55,768 nucleotides of DNA from WHTX01 sp038255145 (GCA_038255145.1 JBBSLP010000039.1:1-55768), one strand, 5' to 3'. Shown: positions 36,807-46,533, counted from the first letter of the stretch. Notes: generated from the sequence alone by a model not told the origin. Made by a program: numbers and translations.

Positions 36807-39800
36807 TCAGGTTCGGGGGATCTCCCGATCCTCGAACGTCTCGATGAGGTCACCGGGCTTCAGGTCCTGGAAGTCGGACAGGCCGATGCCGCACTCGAAG
36901 CCGGTGTGGACCTCTCGGGCGTCTTCCTTGAACCGCTTGAGCGACGACACCGTGCCCTTCCAGATGATGACGCCCTCCCGGAGGAAGCGCACCTTGGAGT
37001 TGCGGGTGATCGTCCCCGAGCGCACGTAGCAACCGGCGATGGCGCCGATGCGGGGCACCCGGAAGATCTCCCGCACCTCGGCCTCGCCCGTGACCACCTC
37101 TTCGTACTCGGGGCGGAGCAGGCCCAACATGGCCTTCTCGATGTCCTCGAGCACGTTGTAGATGATCTCGTACGTCCTGATCTCGACGTTCTCACGAGCG
37201 GCGAGATCCCTGGCCTTGCGGTCGGGTCGGACGTTGAAGCCGATGATGGTGGCGTTGGACGCCGCCGCCAGCTGGATGTCGTTCTCGGTGATCCGACCGA
37301 CGCCCCGCAGCACGAAGCTGAGCTTGACCTCGTCACGCTCGAGCTTGCGGAGGCTCTCGGTGAGGGCCTCGAGCGAGCCGGTCATGTCGGCCTTGACGAT
37401 GAGGTTGAGCGTGGCCGTCTCTCCGGCCTGGATCTGGCTGAAGATGTCCTCGAGACGGGCGCCCGTGGTGATGTGTCCGCCGTGGCCCATGTTCGCCTGG
37501 CGCTGCCAGTGCTCACGGGTCTCGGCCACCTCACGGGCGATCTTCTCCGTCGGTGCCACGATGAAGTCGTCGCCGGCCTCGGCCACCTCGGACAGGCCCA
37601 GGATCTGCACGGGCATCGACGGCCCGGCCTCCTTGACCTGCTTGCCGGTGTAGTCGATGAGCGCCCGCACACGACCCCAGGCCGCTCCGGCCACCACAGC
37701 ATCACCGACGCGCAGCGTGCCGCGCTCGACGATGAGGGTGGCCACAGGGCCGCGGCCGACATCGAGGTTGGACTCGAGCACCGTGCCCGAGGCCCGACCA
37801 TCGGGTGTGGCCCGGATGTCCTCGAGCTCCGTCAGGACCAGCAGGTTCTCCAGCAGGTCGTCGATGCCCAGCTTCTGCTGGGCCGAGACCTCGACCATGA
37901 TCGTGTCGCCACCCCACTGCTCGGGGATGAGCTGACGTTCGGCCAGCTGCTGCATGACCCGGTCGGGGTTCGCATCGGGGCGGTCGATCTTGTTGATCGC
38001 CACCACGATGGGGACCTCGGCTGCCTTGGCGTGGGCGATGGCCTCGAGCGTCTGGGGCATGACCCCGTCGTCGGCGGCCACCACGAGGATGACGATGTCG
38101 GTCACCTCGGCACCCCGGGCCCGCATGGCCGTGAAGGCCTCATGGCCCGGCGTGTCGATGAAGGTGATCGGGTGACCCTCGTGGATGACCTGGTAGGCGC
38201 CCACGTGCTGGGTGATGCCGCCCGCTTCGCCGGCGGCGACGTTGGTCTGGCGGATGGCGTCGAGCAGCGAGGTCTTGCCGTGGTCGACGTGGCCCATGAC
38301 GGTGACGACCGGTGGCCGCAGGGGCCACGAGGCGTACTCCTCGGCGTCCTCTTCGACGTCGAGGTCGAGCCGCTTGCGCAGCTCCACCTCCTGCTCCTCG
38401 CCGATGTCGACGAGGCGGATGGTGGCCCCGATCTCGGCGGCGAACAGCTCCATCATGTCGTCGGAGAGGGACTGGGTGGCCGTGACCATCTCGCCCTGCT
38501 GGAGCAGGAAGCGGACGACGTCGGCCGCCGTGCGGTTCATCTTCGGACCGACCTGCTGGGGGGTGGAGCCCCGCTCGATGACGATCTCGCCATCGGGGAC
38601 GGGGGCACTCGCCGGCGTGTAGGTCGGCAGGTCCAGCGGCTGGAGGTCCTCGCTGTTGCGACGACGACGGCTCTTGCGGCGCTGGGGGGGACGACGGGCG
38701 CCACCGCGGCCGGGAGGGCCACCGGGACGACCGAAGGGAGGCCCACCGGGACCGCCACCACCGGGACCGCCACCACCGGGACGGGCGCCACCACCGGGAC
38801 GGGGAGGCCCGCCACCGCCGGGACGTCCGGCACCCGCCGGACCACGATCGGATCCGGGGCGACTGGCACCACCACCGGGCCGGCCGGCACCGGGGCGCTG
38901 CGGCGCCGTGCGGGGACCGGGGGGCGGCGGGATGGGCTTGCCGGTGGCCGAGGAGATGGGACGTCCGCCAGGAGGCGGAGGGATGGGCCTACCCGACGGT
39001 GACGCTGGGCGGGCACCGGGACCGGCCGGCCCGCGGGCCTCGGCCGACATGGGGGGTCGACCCGGACCACCGGGACCGGGCCGGGGCCCGGGCGGAGGAC
39101 CCGGAGGCGGCCCGCCAGCCGGCGCGCCGGGACGGGGCCCGGCGGGAGCCGCAGGACGCTGACCCGTGACCGGGGCGGCGCTGGCCGCGGCAGCGGGAGC
39201 CGCAGTGGGCAAGTTGCCCACCGGGGCCACCGGCGCCGGGGCCTGAGCGGCGGGAGCCGGAGCCGGCGCCGTTGGGGCCGGGGCTGATGCCGCCGCAGCC
39301 GCCGGTGCCGGGGCCTGGGGCCGAGGCGCGGCAGGAGCCGCGGGACGGCTCTCCACCACCGGTGGTCGGGGGGTGCCAGCCGCGGGCGCCGCTGGCGCGG
39401 GCGTCGGGCGTGGCGTGGCCGGAGGCGGCGGCCGCCGCGACTGGTCACGGGAGTCGATGAGGGGTCGCGTCGGGGGTGGCCCCGGCGGACGAGGTCCACC
39501 GGGAGGACCCGGAGGACGGGAGCCGGGCGGGCCCGGGGGCACCGGACGACCGGCACTGGGCGGAGGCCCTGCCGGTCGAGGGGGCTGGGCCACGGGGCCA
39601 CGGGGCGGCGAGTCGCCGATGGCCGGGCGCGACGAGGCCGGAGCCGTCGCCCGAGGCGAGGCAGGGGCCAGCGGGGCGCTTGGGGCCGTGGCGCGATCGG
39701 GGGAAGGGGCCACCGTCGGCGACGTCGGTGCGGGCGCAGGCCCGGGACGTGCCGAGGCGGCGGGGTTGACCGAACCTGGTTCCTCGGGCTGAACGGCGCG

Positions 39801-39971
39801 CGTCAGGCCGTCACGCATCGCACGTCGGCGGGCGCGATCGGCCTGGGCGTCGACGATGCTCGACGAATGGCTCTTCACGCCGATGCCGAGGTTCTCGCAC
39901 AGGTCGAGGACTTCTTGGTTGGTCATCCCGAGCTCTCGTGCGAGCTCGTAAAGCCGGATCTTCTGCGGCAA
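36807..39971 (-). CDS. infB: Translation initiation factor IF-2
   Basis: 1054 residues. The N-terminus KIRLYELARELGMTNQEVLDLCENLGIGVKSHSSSI is the IF-2N domain; residues about 60-470 are a Pro/Gly/Ala-rich disordered linker; then a basic patch, the second IF-2N region, and the GTPase with GHVDHGKTS (about 560), DTPGHEAF and NKID, followed by domains II-IV. It delivers fMet-tRNA to the 30S subunit. The start codon appears to be TTG (39971); no ATG or GTG fits and a stop lies shortly upstream in frame. It belongs to the rimP-nusA-ylxR-infB operon. Confidence 0.96.
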   Translation of the reverse strand: MPQKIRLYELARELGMTNQEVLDLCENLGIGVKSHSSSIVDAQADRARRRAMRDGLTRAVQPEEPGSVNPAASARPGPAPAPTSPTVAPSPDRATAPSAPLAPASPRATAPASSRPAIGDSPPRGPVAQPPRPAGPPPSAGRPVPPGPPGSRPPGPPGGPRPPGPPPTRPLIDSRDQSRRPPPPATPRPTPAPAAPAAGTPRPPVVESRPAAPAAPRPQAPAPAAAAASAPAPTAPAPAPAAQAPAPVAPVGNLPTAAPAAAASAAPVTGQRPAAPAGPRPGAPAGGPPPGPPPGPRPGPGGPGRPPMSAEARGPAGPGARPASPSGRPIPPPPGGRPISSATGKPIPPPPGPRTAPQRPGAGRPGGGASRPGSDRGPAGAGRPGGGGPPRPGGGARPGGGGPGGGGPGGPPFGRPGGPPGRGGARRPPQRRKSRRRRNSEDLQPLDLPTYTPASAPVPDGEIVIERGSTPQQVGPKMNRTAADVVRFLLQQGEMVTATQSLSDDMMELFAAEIGATIRLVDIGEEQEVELRKRLDLDVEEDAEEYASWPLRPPVVTVMGHVDHGKTSLLDAIRQTNVAAGEAGGITQHVGAYQVIHEGHPITFIDTPGHEAFTAMRARGAEVTDIVILVVAADDGVMPQTLEAIAHAKAAEVPIVVAINKIDRPDANPDRVMQQLAERQLIPEQWGGDTIMVEVSAQQKLGIDDLLENLLVLTELEDIRATPDGRASGTVLESNLDVGRGPVATLIVERGTLRVGDAVVAGAAWGRVRALIDYTGKQVKEAGPSMPVQILGLSEVAEAGDDFIVAPTEKIAREVAETREHWQRQANMGHGGHITTGARLEDIFSQIQAGETATLNLIVKADMTGSLEALTESLRKLERDEVKLSFVLRGVGRITENDIQLAAASNATIIGFNVRPDRKARDLAARENVEIRTYEIIYNVLEDIEKAMLGLLRPEYEEVVTGEAEVREIFRVPRIGAIAGCYVRSGTITRNSKVRFLREGVIIWKGTVSSLKRFKEDAREVHTGFECGIGLSDFQDLKPGDLIETFEDREIPRT

Positions 39972-40061
39972 GTGCTGTCTCAGCCCCTTTGGGATCTGGT
40001 GTGCGGTCTAACTGCTGAGCGCGGAGGATCAACGCATCCGCGCCCCTACCGTCATCCCATA

Positions 40062-40496
40062 CTAGCCACGGCCGCGCGGCCGTTCGAACGCGCCCTCAGC
40101 CTGACCGCTCTGGGAGCCGGTGTCGAACCGCGCCCCGGGGGCGAGCCCTGCGGGACCGTCCGACCCGACGCTGGGGGCCACCGTAGGGGTGGCCAGGAGG
40201 GTGGCCACGGAGGCCTCGGACACCGACGCACGCAGCGCCCGGCCGAAGGCGCGACGCTTGGCGGCGGCGGGGCCGCACGCAGGATCGTCGGCGCAGAGCC
40301 AGGCCCCACGACCAGGCAGGTCACGACCGCGACCCAGGGAACCGTCGGCGCGGCGCGCCACCCGGACCAGGTCGGTCTGGGGGCGTCGTCGTCGACAGCC
40401 GATGCAGGTCCGGACGGGTCCGGGACCGGCACCGGGACCGGCACCGGCAGGGTCTGCCGGCCCGTGGTTGCTCAGACCTCGCCGCCCTGGGCCCAC
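40062..40496 (-). CDS. ylxR: YlxR-family RNA-binding protein
   Basis: About 144 residues with the YlxR (DUF448) motifs RTCIGCRRRRPQTDLVRVAR, GRGAWLC and RRAFGRALR. YlxR proteins lie between nusA and infB across bacteria and bind RNA, with reported links to RNase P activity and nucleoid control. No ATG fits well: GTG 40496, inside the end of nusA, is used; ATG 40538 or a CTG at the nusA stop (CTGA) are alternatives. The C-terminal half is low complexity. Confidence 0.82.
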   Translation of the reverse strand: MGPGRRGLSNHGPADPAGAGPGAGPGPVRTCIGCRRRRPQTDLVRVARRADGSLGRGRDLPGRGAWLCADDPACGPAAAKRRAFGRALRASVSEASVATLLATPTVAPSVGSDGPAGLAPGARFDTGSQSGQAEGAFERPRGRG

Positions 40497-41593
40497 TCGG
40501 CGGCCGACATGGTCGGACCCCCGCCGGCGGGCTGCCACACCTGCTCACCGCTCTCGGCGTCGACCACCCACTCGCCCTCGGCCCAGTCCTCCTCCTCGAC
40601 CGGAGGCCGATCGGCCTCTTCGCGGAGCTGGGTCTCGGAACGGATGTCGACCCGCCAACCGGTGAGGCGGGCGGCCAGGCGGGCGTTCTGCCCCTCCTTG
40701 CCGATGGCCAGGGAGAGCTGGTGGTCGGGCACGATCACCTCGGCCGTCCCCGTGTTCTGGTCGATGCGGACCTCCTTCACCTTGGCCGGCGACAGGGCCT
40801 TGGTGACGAAGTCGGAGGACTCGTGGGAGAAGGGGACGATGTCGATCTTCTCGCCGCGCAGCTCGTTGACGACCATGCGGACGCGCGATCCCCGTGCGCC
40901 CACGCAGGCGCCCACGGGGTCGACGTTCTGGTCGTTGGACCACACGGCGATCTTGGTGCGGTGACCGGGCTCGCGGGCGCAGGCCTTGATCTCGACGATG
41001 CCGTCGGCGATCTCGGGCACCTCGAGCTTGAACAGCTCGAGGATCAGGCCCGGGTGGGTCCGGCTGACCACGATCTGGGGGCCCTTGGCCGTGCGGCGGA
41101 CCTCGACGATGTACGCCTTGAGCCGGGTGCCCGGCTCGGGCCGCTCGAAGGCCACCTGCTCGGCCTGGGGCAGCAGGGCCTCGACCCGGCCCAGGTCCAG
41201 CAGGGTGTAGCGCGAGTCGCTCTGCTGGATGATGCCGGTGACGATGTCACCCTCGCGGCCGGCGTACTCCTCGTACTTGAGCTCGCGCTCGGCCTCGCGG
41301 ATGCGCTGCAGCATGACCTGCTTGGCCGTCTGCGCGGCGATGCGCCCGAAGTCGTCGGGGGTGACGTCGATCTCGGGACCGAAGGGCTCGCCCTCTTCGT
41401 CGATCTCCTGGGCCAGCACGCGGATCTCGCCCGTGTCGGGGTCGATGGTCGTCCACGCGTACTCGTACGCGCCCGGGGTGCGCTTGTACGCAGACTCGAG
41501 CGCGTCGGCCAGGGCCCGGAACAAGGTGTCGACCGAGATGCCCTTGTCGGTCGCCAGCGCCTGAAGCGCTTCCATCATGTCGGCCTTGCTCAT
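40472..41593 (-). CDS. nusA: Transcription termination/antitermination factor NusA
   Basis: 373 residues: the N-terminal RNAP-binding domain (LQALATDKGISVDTLFRALADALESAYKR), S1 domain, and tandem KH domains (VGACVGARGSRVRMVVNELRGEKIDI and LSLAIGKEGQNARLAARLTGWRVDI). It controls pausing, Rho-dependent and intrinsic termination. The C-terminal about 40 residues are acidic, without the extra AR repeats of enterobacterial NusA. It overlaps rimP by 4 nt (ATGA). Confidence 0.96.
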   Translation of the reverse strand: MSKADMMEALQALATDKGISVDTLFRALADALESAYKRTPGAYEYAWTTIDPDTGEIRVLAQEIDEEGEPFGPEIDVTPDDFGRIAAQTAKQVMLQRIREAERELKYEEYAGREGDIVTGIIQQSDSRYTLLDLGRVEALLPQAEQVAFERPEPGTRLKAYIVEVRRTAKGPQIVVSRTHPGLILELFKLEVPEIADGIVEIKACAREPGHRTKIAVWSNDQNVDPVGACVGARGSRVRMVVNELRGEKIDIVPFSHESSDFVTKALSPAKVKEVRIDQNTGTAEVIVPDHQLSLAIGKEGQNARLAARLTGWRVDIRSETQLREEADRPPVEEEDWAEGEWVVDAESGEQVWQPAGGGPTMSAAEWAQGGEV

Positions 41594-42186
41594 CGCACTT
41601 CCTGCCCTTCGTGGCCTAGGTCTGCCCTTCCGCCCACCGATGCACCCGCTCCGGTCGCCGCTCCCCCGTCACCGTCCTGCTCACGGGGCCCGGGCCCCGC
41701 GGCGCCGGCGGCGCGCTTGGCCTTGCCCGGCTTGGGGGCCGGGCTCCAGTCGACCACGGTCCGGGCCCGGTCGACGTCGCCGTAGGTGACGGCGACCTCT
41801 CCCCCGTCCGTCCGCACCACGAACTGCTCGTCGTCCGCCGCCACCAGGGTGCCGGCCACCCGTCGATCACCGGGGAAGTTCCCTCGTCTGCGCACCGCCA
41901 CCTGCTGGCCCACGGCCCGTACGAAGTGGGTCGGCGTGCGCAAGGGACGTTCCAGCCCCGGGCTCGACACCTCGAGGGTGTAGTGCCCGGGCACGGGGTC
42001 GGCCTCGTCGAGGGCCCGCGACGCGGCGCGGGTGAACTCGGCGATGCGATCGAGTGAGATGCCGCCCGGCTCGTCGGCGACCAGGCGGACGATGCCGCCG
42101 TTGTGCTCGACGTCGACCAGGTCGATGTCCAGGGACGCGGCCACAGGTGCCACGACAGCCGTCACCGCCTCGACCACCTTCACCAC
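41590..42186 (-). CDS. rimP: Ribosome maturation factor RimP
   Basis: 198 residues. The RimP N-terminal domain (DIDLVDVEHNGG, LEVSSPGLERPL) and the SH3-like C-terminal domain (VAGTLVAADDEQ) are followed by about 45 Gly/Ala-rich residues. It acts in 30S maturation. It starts at one of two consecutive GTG codons (42186, 42183) after GGAGGAGGTGTC. It heads the rimP-nusA-ylxR-infB operon and has a long structured leader. Confidence 0.92.
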   Translation of the reverse strand: MVKVVEAVTAVVAPVAASLDIDLVDVEHNGGIVRLVADEPGGISLDRIAEFTRAASRALDEADPVPGHYTLEVSSPGLERPLRTPTHFVRAVGQQVAVRRRGNFPGDRRVAGTLVAADDEQFVVRTDGGEVAVTYGDVDRARTVVDWSPAPKPGKAKRAAGAAGPGPREQDGDGGAATGAGASVGGRADLGHEGQEVR

Positions 42187-42332
42187 GACACCTCCTCCCG
42201 GTCACCACTTCGACTTCTACGGCTGAGCTGCTCTGACGGGTCGACCTGAGCGGACACCGGTCAGACCCGGGATCCTGGGACCGCAGCTCCACCTCCGCTC
42301 AGGCGCTCCGAGCGGTGGAGCGGCCGAGTATA
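42187..42332 (-). promoter_or_regulatory. Promoter and structured leader of the rimP-nusA-infB operon
   Basis: TATACT (42332-42327, minus strand) is the best -10 in the window; no good -35 is seen. The predicted leader is about 134 nt. It contains a perfect 10-bp inverted repeat, CCTGAGCGGA (42303-42294) with TCCGCTCAGG (42254-42245), enclosing 39 nt with an inner imperfect CCCaGGATCCcGGG-type hairpin. It resembles an autoregulatory leader, but no known riboswitch class was recognised. Confidence 0.5.
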
Positions 42333-42426
42333 CCGGTACAGCCACGGCCAGGACCGACACCCGGTCCGGCCCGTGTCCGCCGGTCACGGCCTCCAACCTG
42401 GGCAGACGCGACGACCACCGGCCCTT

Positions 42427-42462
42427 CCTCCGATGCGGCCTCCGACTCGGCCTCCGATGCCA
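42427..42462. repeat. 12-bp tandem repeat, three copies
   Basis: CCTCCGATGCGG, CCTCCGACTCGG and CCTCCGATGCCA follow one another in the proS-rimP intergenic region. No coding role is evident. Confidence 0.75.
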
Positions 42463-42490
42463 CCTCCCACCAGCTCCCCCGGCCGGGACC

Positions 42491-42505
42491 CCCCGGAGCC
42501 CGGGG
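42491..42505 (-). terminator. Hairpin after proS
   Basis: CCCCGG, a 3-nt loop and CCGGGG form a 6-bp stem 8 nt downstream of the proS stop. No U-tract. It separates proS from the rimP promoter, so a termination role is plausible. Confidence 0.4.
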
Positions 42506-42513
42506 CGGTCGGC

Positions 42514-43914
42514 TCAGTAGGCCCGGGCCACGATGGCGTCGAGCTCCTCGTCGCCCTCGGGCAGGCCGCCGTCAGGGCGCTGCAGGCAACGCACGGTGAT
42601 GCCGGACCGGGCCAGGGTGGCCTCGCCGTCCTCGCCCACCAGGCGCCACGGGATGCGGGCGAACCCCGACGTGGTGGCCTCGGCCACGTCGGCGAGGGCG
42701 TCCACGGCCACGGTGCGGGCATCGCGGCGGGCCAGTCCCGCCTCGAGCAGGGCGGCCTGGATCTCGGCCAGCACCCCGGGGACCAACCCGGCGACGGCGC
42801 CGAGGACCACGGTCGCCTTGTCCCGCTGGTCGCGGCGCACCACGGTGACGGTGCCCGAAGCCAGGTCGCGGGGACCGACCTCGACCCGCACGGGCACGCC
42901 CTTGATCTCCCAGTCCGTGGCCCGACGGCCATAGGACACCGAGGTGCGGTCATCGAGGCGGGCCCGCACACCGGCGGCGACGAGCTCGGCCACCAACGCC
43001 GCGGCGGCCTCACCCACGCCCTCGCCGTCGCGCACCACGCACACCACGGCCTGGATGGGGGCCACGGTGGGGGGTACCCGCAGGCCATCGTCATCACCGT
43101 GGCTCATGATCAGCCCGCCCACCATGCGGGTCGATGTGCCCCAGGACGTCTGCCACACGTGCTGCTGCTGACCGGTGGCGTCGAGGAACGTCGTGTCGAA
43201 CACCTTGGCGAAGTTCTGGCCCAGCTCGTGGCTGGTGCCCATCTGCAGGGCCTTGCCGTCCCCCATCATGGCCTCACACGCCAGGGTGTTGATGGCCCCG
43301 GCGAAGCGCTCCCGGGGGGTCTTGACCCCGACGAGGACGGGCACGGCCAGCACGTCCCACATGAAGCTGCGGTACACGTCCGTGAGGATGTTCCGGGCGT
43401 AGGTGGCGGCATCGTCCCTGGTGGCGTGGGCGGTGTGGCCCTCCTGCCAGAGGAACTCGGTCGTGCGCAGGAACACCCGGGGGCGCAGCTCCCAGCGCAC
43501 CACGTTGGCCCACTGGTTCAGCAGCAGGGGCAGGTCACGGTAGGACTGCACCCACTTGGACATGTAGGTGTTGATGATGGTCTCGCTCGTGGGCCGGATC
43601 ACGGCCGGCTCCTCGAGCTCCTTGCCACCACCGTGGGTGACCACGGCCAGCTCGGGGGCGAACCCCTCGACGTGGTCGGCCTCCTTCTGGAGGTAGCTCA
43701 TGGGGATGAGCAGGGGGAAGTAGGCGTTCTCGGCGCCGGCGGCCTTGATGCGGGCGTCCATGGCCGCCTGCATCAGCTCCCAGATGCCGAACCCGTAGGG
43801 CCGGATGACCATGGTGCCGCGCACGGGGCCGTTCTCGGCCAGCTCCGCCTTGGCCAGGACGTCCTGGTACCACTGGGGGAAGTTCTCGGCCTGGGGGGTC
43901 AGCACCTTCGCCAT
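42514..43914 (-). CDS. proS: Prolyl-tRNA synthetase (short, eukaryote/archaeal-like type)
   Basis: 466 residues. Class II core with VIRPYGFGIWELMQ, the VIRPTSETI motif 2 region, RTTEFLWQEGHTAHAT and a GTSTRMVGGLIMSHGDDDGLRVPP motif 3. It lacks the editing insertion of the long bacterial type and ends in ARAY, the C-terminal tyrosine typical of the archaeal/eukaryal-like ProS. It charges tRNA-Pro. The ATG at 43914 has TACGCT 9 nt upstream, so it may be leaderless and separate from ispG. Confidence 0.94.
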   Translation of the reverse strand: MAKVLTPQAENFPQWYQDVLAKAELAENGPVRGTMVIRPYGFGIWELMQAAMDARIKAAGAENAYFPLLIPMSYLQKEADHVEGFAPELAVVTHGGGKELEEPAVIRPTSETIINTYMSKWVQSYRDLPLLLNQWANVVRWELRPRVFLRTTEFLWQEGHTAHATRDDAATYARNILTDVYRSFMWDVLAVPVLVGVKTPRERFAGAINTLACEAMMGDGKALQMGTSHELGQNFAKVFDTTFLDATGQQQHVWQTSWGTSTRMVGGLIMSHGDDDGLRVPPTVAPIQAVVCVVRDGEGVGEAAAALVAELVAAGVRARLDDRTSVSYGRRATDWEIKGVPVRVEVGPRDLASGTVTVVRRDQRDKATVVLGAVAGLVPGVLAEIQAALLEAGLARRDARTVAVDALADVAEATTSGFARIPWRLVGEDGEATLARSGITVRCLQRPDGGLPEGDEELDAIVARAY

Positions 43915-43929
43915 AGGGGCGACAGCGTA
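43915..43929 (-). promoter_or_regulatory. Putative leaderless -10 element of proS
   Basis: TACGCT (43929-43924, minus strand) is followed by 9 nt and the ATG of proS. No Shine-Dalgarno is present. Confidence 0.35.
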
Positions 43930-43990
43930 GGCCCTGTGGGCCCGGCAGCTCCGTGGCCATGCGACCGCGGAACGCCCCGGTTGCCCGGCG

Positions 43991-45223
43991 TCAGCCTCGG
44001 GTGCGCTGGCGGATGAGCTCGACCCGCTGCTCGCTGTGGTTGGCGTCGTCCCCCTGGTCGGCCAGCAGGCGGCGGCGGTCGACCTCGGCCTCCTTGGCCG
44101 CCTTGGAGCCGTTGGCCCGGGCCAGGGCGGCGTCGATGCCGTGCTCCATGATGAACTCGGCCCACTCGACGAGGGTGGAGACCATCTCGTCCTCGGGGAC
44201 GACGGCCACGTTCACGCCCTTGACGAACAGGTGGCCCCGCTTGTTGCCCGCAGCGATGCCGATGTCGGCGTCGCGGGCCTCGCCGGGACCGTTGACCACG
44301 CAGCCCATGACGGCGACCTGCAGGGGGATCTCCCGGTCACCGAAGGCCTCCATGGCCGCCTTGGCCACGGCGATGACGTCGACCTCGGCCCGACCGCAGG
44401 ACGGACAGGCGATCAGGTCGACGTTCTTGCGCTCGCGCAGGCCCATGGCCTCGAGCAGCTGGCGACCGGCGCGGGCCTCCTCGACGGGATCGGCGGTGAG
44501 CGAGTAGCGGATGGTGTCCCCGATGCCCTCGGCCAGCAGGGTGGCCATGCCTGCGGTGGCCTTGACCAGGCCGGCGGGCGGGGGGCCGGCCTCGGTGACG
44601 CCGAGGTGCAAGGGGTGGTCGGTGGCCTCGGCCAGCTGGCGGTAGGCCTCGATCATGAGGGGCACGTTGGAGGCCTTGACCGAGAACTTCACCAGGTCGA
44701 AGTCGACCTCCTGGAAGTAGCGCAGCTCCATCATGGCCGACTCGACCATGGCCTCGGGGGTGACCTTGCCGCCGTGGCGCTTGTAGAGCTCGGGATCGAG
44801 CGAGCCGCCGTTGACACCGATGCGGATGGGCACGTTGCGGTCCCGGGCCTCGGAGGCCACGGCCTTGATGTGCTCGGGGCGGCGGATGTTGCCCGGGTTC
44901 AGCCGCAGGCCCTGCACGCCGGCCTCGAGGGCGGCCAGGGCCATCCGGTACTGGTTGTGGATGTCGGCGATGATGGGCACCGGGGAGCGGGGCACGATGC
45001 GGGCCAGGCCCTCGGCGGCCTCGATCTCGTTGCACGTGCAGCGCACGATGTCGCAGCCCGCTGCGGCCAGGGCGTAGATCTGCTGCAGCGTGCCCTCGAC
45101 GTCGGCCGTCTTGGTGATCGTCATCGACTGGATGGAGATGGGGGCACCACCACCGATGGCCACGCCGCCGACGTCGATCTGGCGCGTCTGGCGCCGGGGG
45201 AAAGACAGGTTGCCGGCGTCCAT
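43991..45223 (-). CDS. ispG: 4-hydroxy-3-methylbut-2-en-1-yl diphosphate synthase
   Basis: 410 residues. The TIM barrel starts with ISIQSMTITKTADVEGTL; the C-terminal domain carries the 4Fe-4S cysteines C273, C276 (ACPSCGRAEVD) and C308 (GCVVNGPGEA). It makes HMBPP in the MEP isoprenoid pathway. The stop of rseP and the ATG share one base (TGATG). It forms the conserved dxr-rseP-ispG cluster with its neighbours. The C-terminal about 40 residues are charged and variable. Confidence 0.96.
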   Translation of the reverse strand: MDAGNLSFPRRQTRQIDVGGVAIGGGAPISIQSMTITKTADVEGTLQQIYALAAAGCDIVRCTCNEIEAAEGLARIVPRSPVPIIADIHNQYRMALAALEAGVQGLRLNPGNIRRPEHIKAVASEARDRNVPIRIGVNGGSLDPELYKRHGGKVTPEAMVESAMMELRYFQEVDFDLVKFSVKASNVPLMIEAYRQLAEATDHPLHLGVTEAGPPPAGLVKATAGMATLLAEGIGDTIRYSLTADPVEEARAGRQLLEAMGLRERKNVDLIACPSCGRAEVDVIAVAKAAMEAFGDREIPLQVAVMGCVVNGPGEARDADIGIAAGNKRGHLFVKGVNVAVVPEDEMVSTLVEWAEFIMEHGIDAALARANGSKAAKEAEVDRRRLLADQGDDANHSEQRVELIRQRTRG

Positions 45224-46533
45224 CAGGGCATGTTCGCGGGGTTGACGACGTCGAGGTACGCCGCCGACACGCCCAGGAGCACCAGCCCCACCACCACGGC
45301 GTAGGTCAGGGGCAGGAGGCGGGCCACGTCGACGAAGTAGCGCCGGCCGCTGCGTCCCTCACGGATGCGCTCGTAGGTGGCGATGGCGGCGTGGCCACCA
45401 TCGAGGGGCAGCAGGGGGATGAGGTTGAACAGCCCGATGAAGGCGTTGAGCACGAGGAGCACGAAGAGGAAGTTGTCCACCCCCGATTCGAGGGCCTGGG
45501 CCCCGAAGCGGGTGGCGCCGACCACCGACATGGGCCGGCTGGCCTCGTCCGCACTCGACGTCGCCGGCGCGGTCGAGTCGCCGGTGGTGGCGGTGCTGTC
45601 CCTGCCCCCGTCGGCCACCTGGCCGGCGAAGTTTGACAGGCCGCTGGGCGAGAGCAGGTGGGACATGGCCACCACCGACTGGCGCATCATGGAACCGAAG
45701 TCCACCACCGTGGTGGGGATGGCCTCGAGCACACCGAGCTTCTCCCGGGGCACGGTGCCGGTCACACCGAGCAGGCCCCGGGTGCGGCCGTCCTCCTCGA
45801 AGGTCTTGATGGTCGCTTCGAGGATCACGGGCTGGCCGTCACGCTGGACGACGATGTCGACGGGGTCACCGGCCAACGGGGACACGATGGCGCCGAGGTC
45901 GGCGAAGGAGGTCACGGACTGGCCGTTGATGGACACGACCTTGTCGCCCACCCGCACCCCGGCCGCCGACGCAGCCGAGTCGTCGAGCACCGAGCCGACC
46001 TGCCAGTTGCCCGGGTCGGGATCCGACGTGCTGAAAAGGCGTCCACCCGGGGCCCCGAAGCCCACCAGCAGGGTGAAGATCAGCGCCAGGCAGATGAGGA
46101 AGTGCATGCCCGAGCCGGCCAGCACGACCAGGAGGCGCTTGGGATAGGACTGCTGGCGGTAGGTCCGGGGCTCGTCCGCCGGGTCGACCTCCTCCAGGTT
46201 GTTCATCCCGATGATCCTCACGTAGGCCCCGGCGGGGATGGCCTTGAGGCCGTACTCGGTCTCGCCCCGCTGGAAGGAGAAGATCTTGGGGCCGAACCCG
46301 AGGAAAAACTCGGTGACCTTCATGCCCGACCACTTGGCCGTCAGGTAGTGACCGGTCTCGTGCAGGGTGATGATGACGACCAGGGCGGCGATCATCACCA
46401 TGACGTGGGCGCCGGTCAGGTACCAGACCGCAGCCAGGGCCACGACCAGCAGGGCCAGGCGCAACGACTGGGGGCTGGTGCGGCGCCGGGCGGGAGGGGC
46501 CGAGGGAGGGGGCGGTTGCAGGGCAGTCGTCAT
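45223..46533 (-). CDS. rseP: Site-2 protease family zinc metalloprotease
   Basis: 436 residues with about four membrane helices. The active site HETGH (58-62) lies in the first, a PDZ domain (about 165-260, including GVRVGDKVVSINGQSV) is inserted, and the LPLDGGHAA motif is in the third. It cuts membrane-embedded anti-sigma factors or signal-peptide remnants. A Ser/Thr-rich stretch near residues 305-335 is an unusual insertion before the last helices. Flanked by dxr (ATGA overlap) and ispG. Confidence 0.93.
   Translation of the reverse strand: MTTALQPPPPSAPPARRRTSPQSLRLALLVVALAAVWYLTGAHVMVMIAALVVIITLHETGHYLTAKWSGMKVTEFFLGFGPKIFSFQRGETEYGLKAIPAGAYVRIIGMNNLEEVDPADEPRTYRQQSYPKRLLVVLAGSGMHFLICLALIFTLLVGFGAPGGRLFSTSDPDPGNWQVGSVLDDSAASAAGVRVGDKVVSINGQSVTSFADLGAIVSPLAGDPVDIVVQRDGQPVILEATIKTFEEDGRTRGLLGVTGTVPREKLGVLEAIPTTVVDFGSMMRQSVVAMSHLLSPSGLSNFAGQVADGGRDSTATTGDSTAPATSSADEASRPMSVVGATRFGAQALESGVDNFLFVLLVLNAFIGLFNLIPLLPLDGGHAAIATYERIREGRSGRRYFVDVARLLPLTYAVVVGLVLLGVSAAYLDVVNPANMP

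Noticed and set aside
42187..42332. tRNA gene ahead of rimP, as metY in enterobacteria
   Set aside because: No cloverleaf, T-loop GTTCGA or CCA-type end could be found in the leader.
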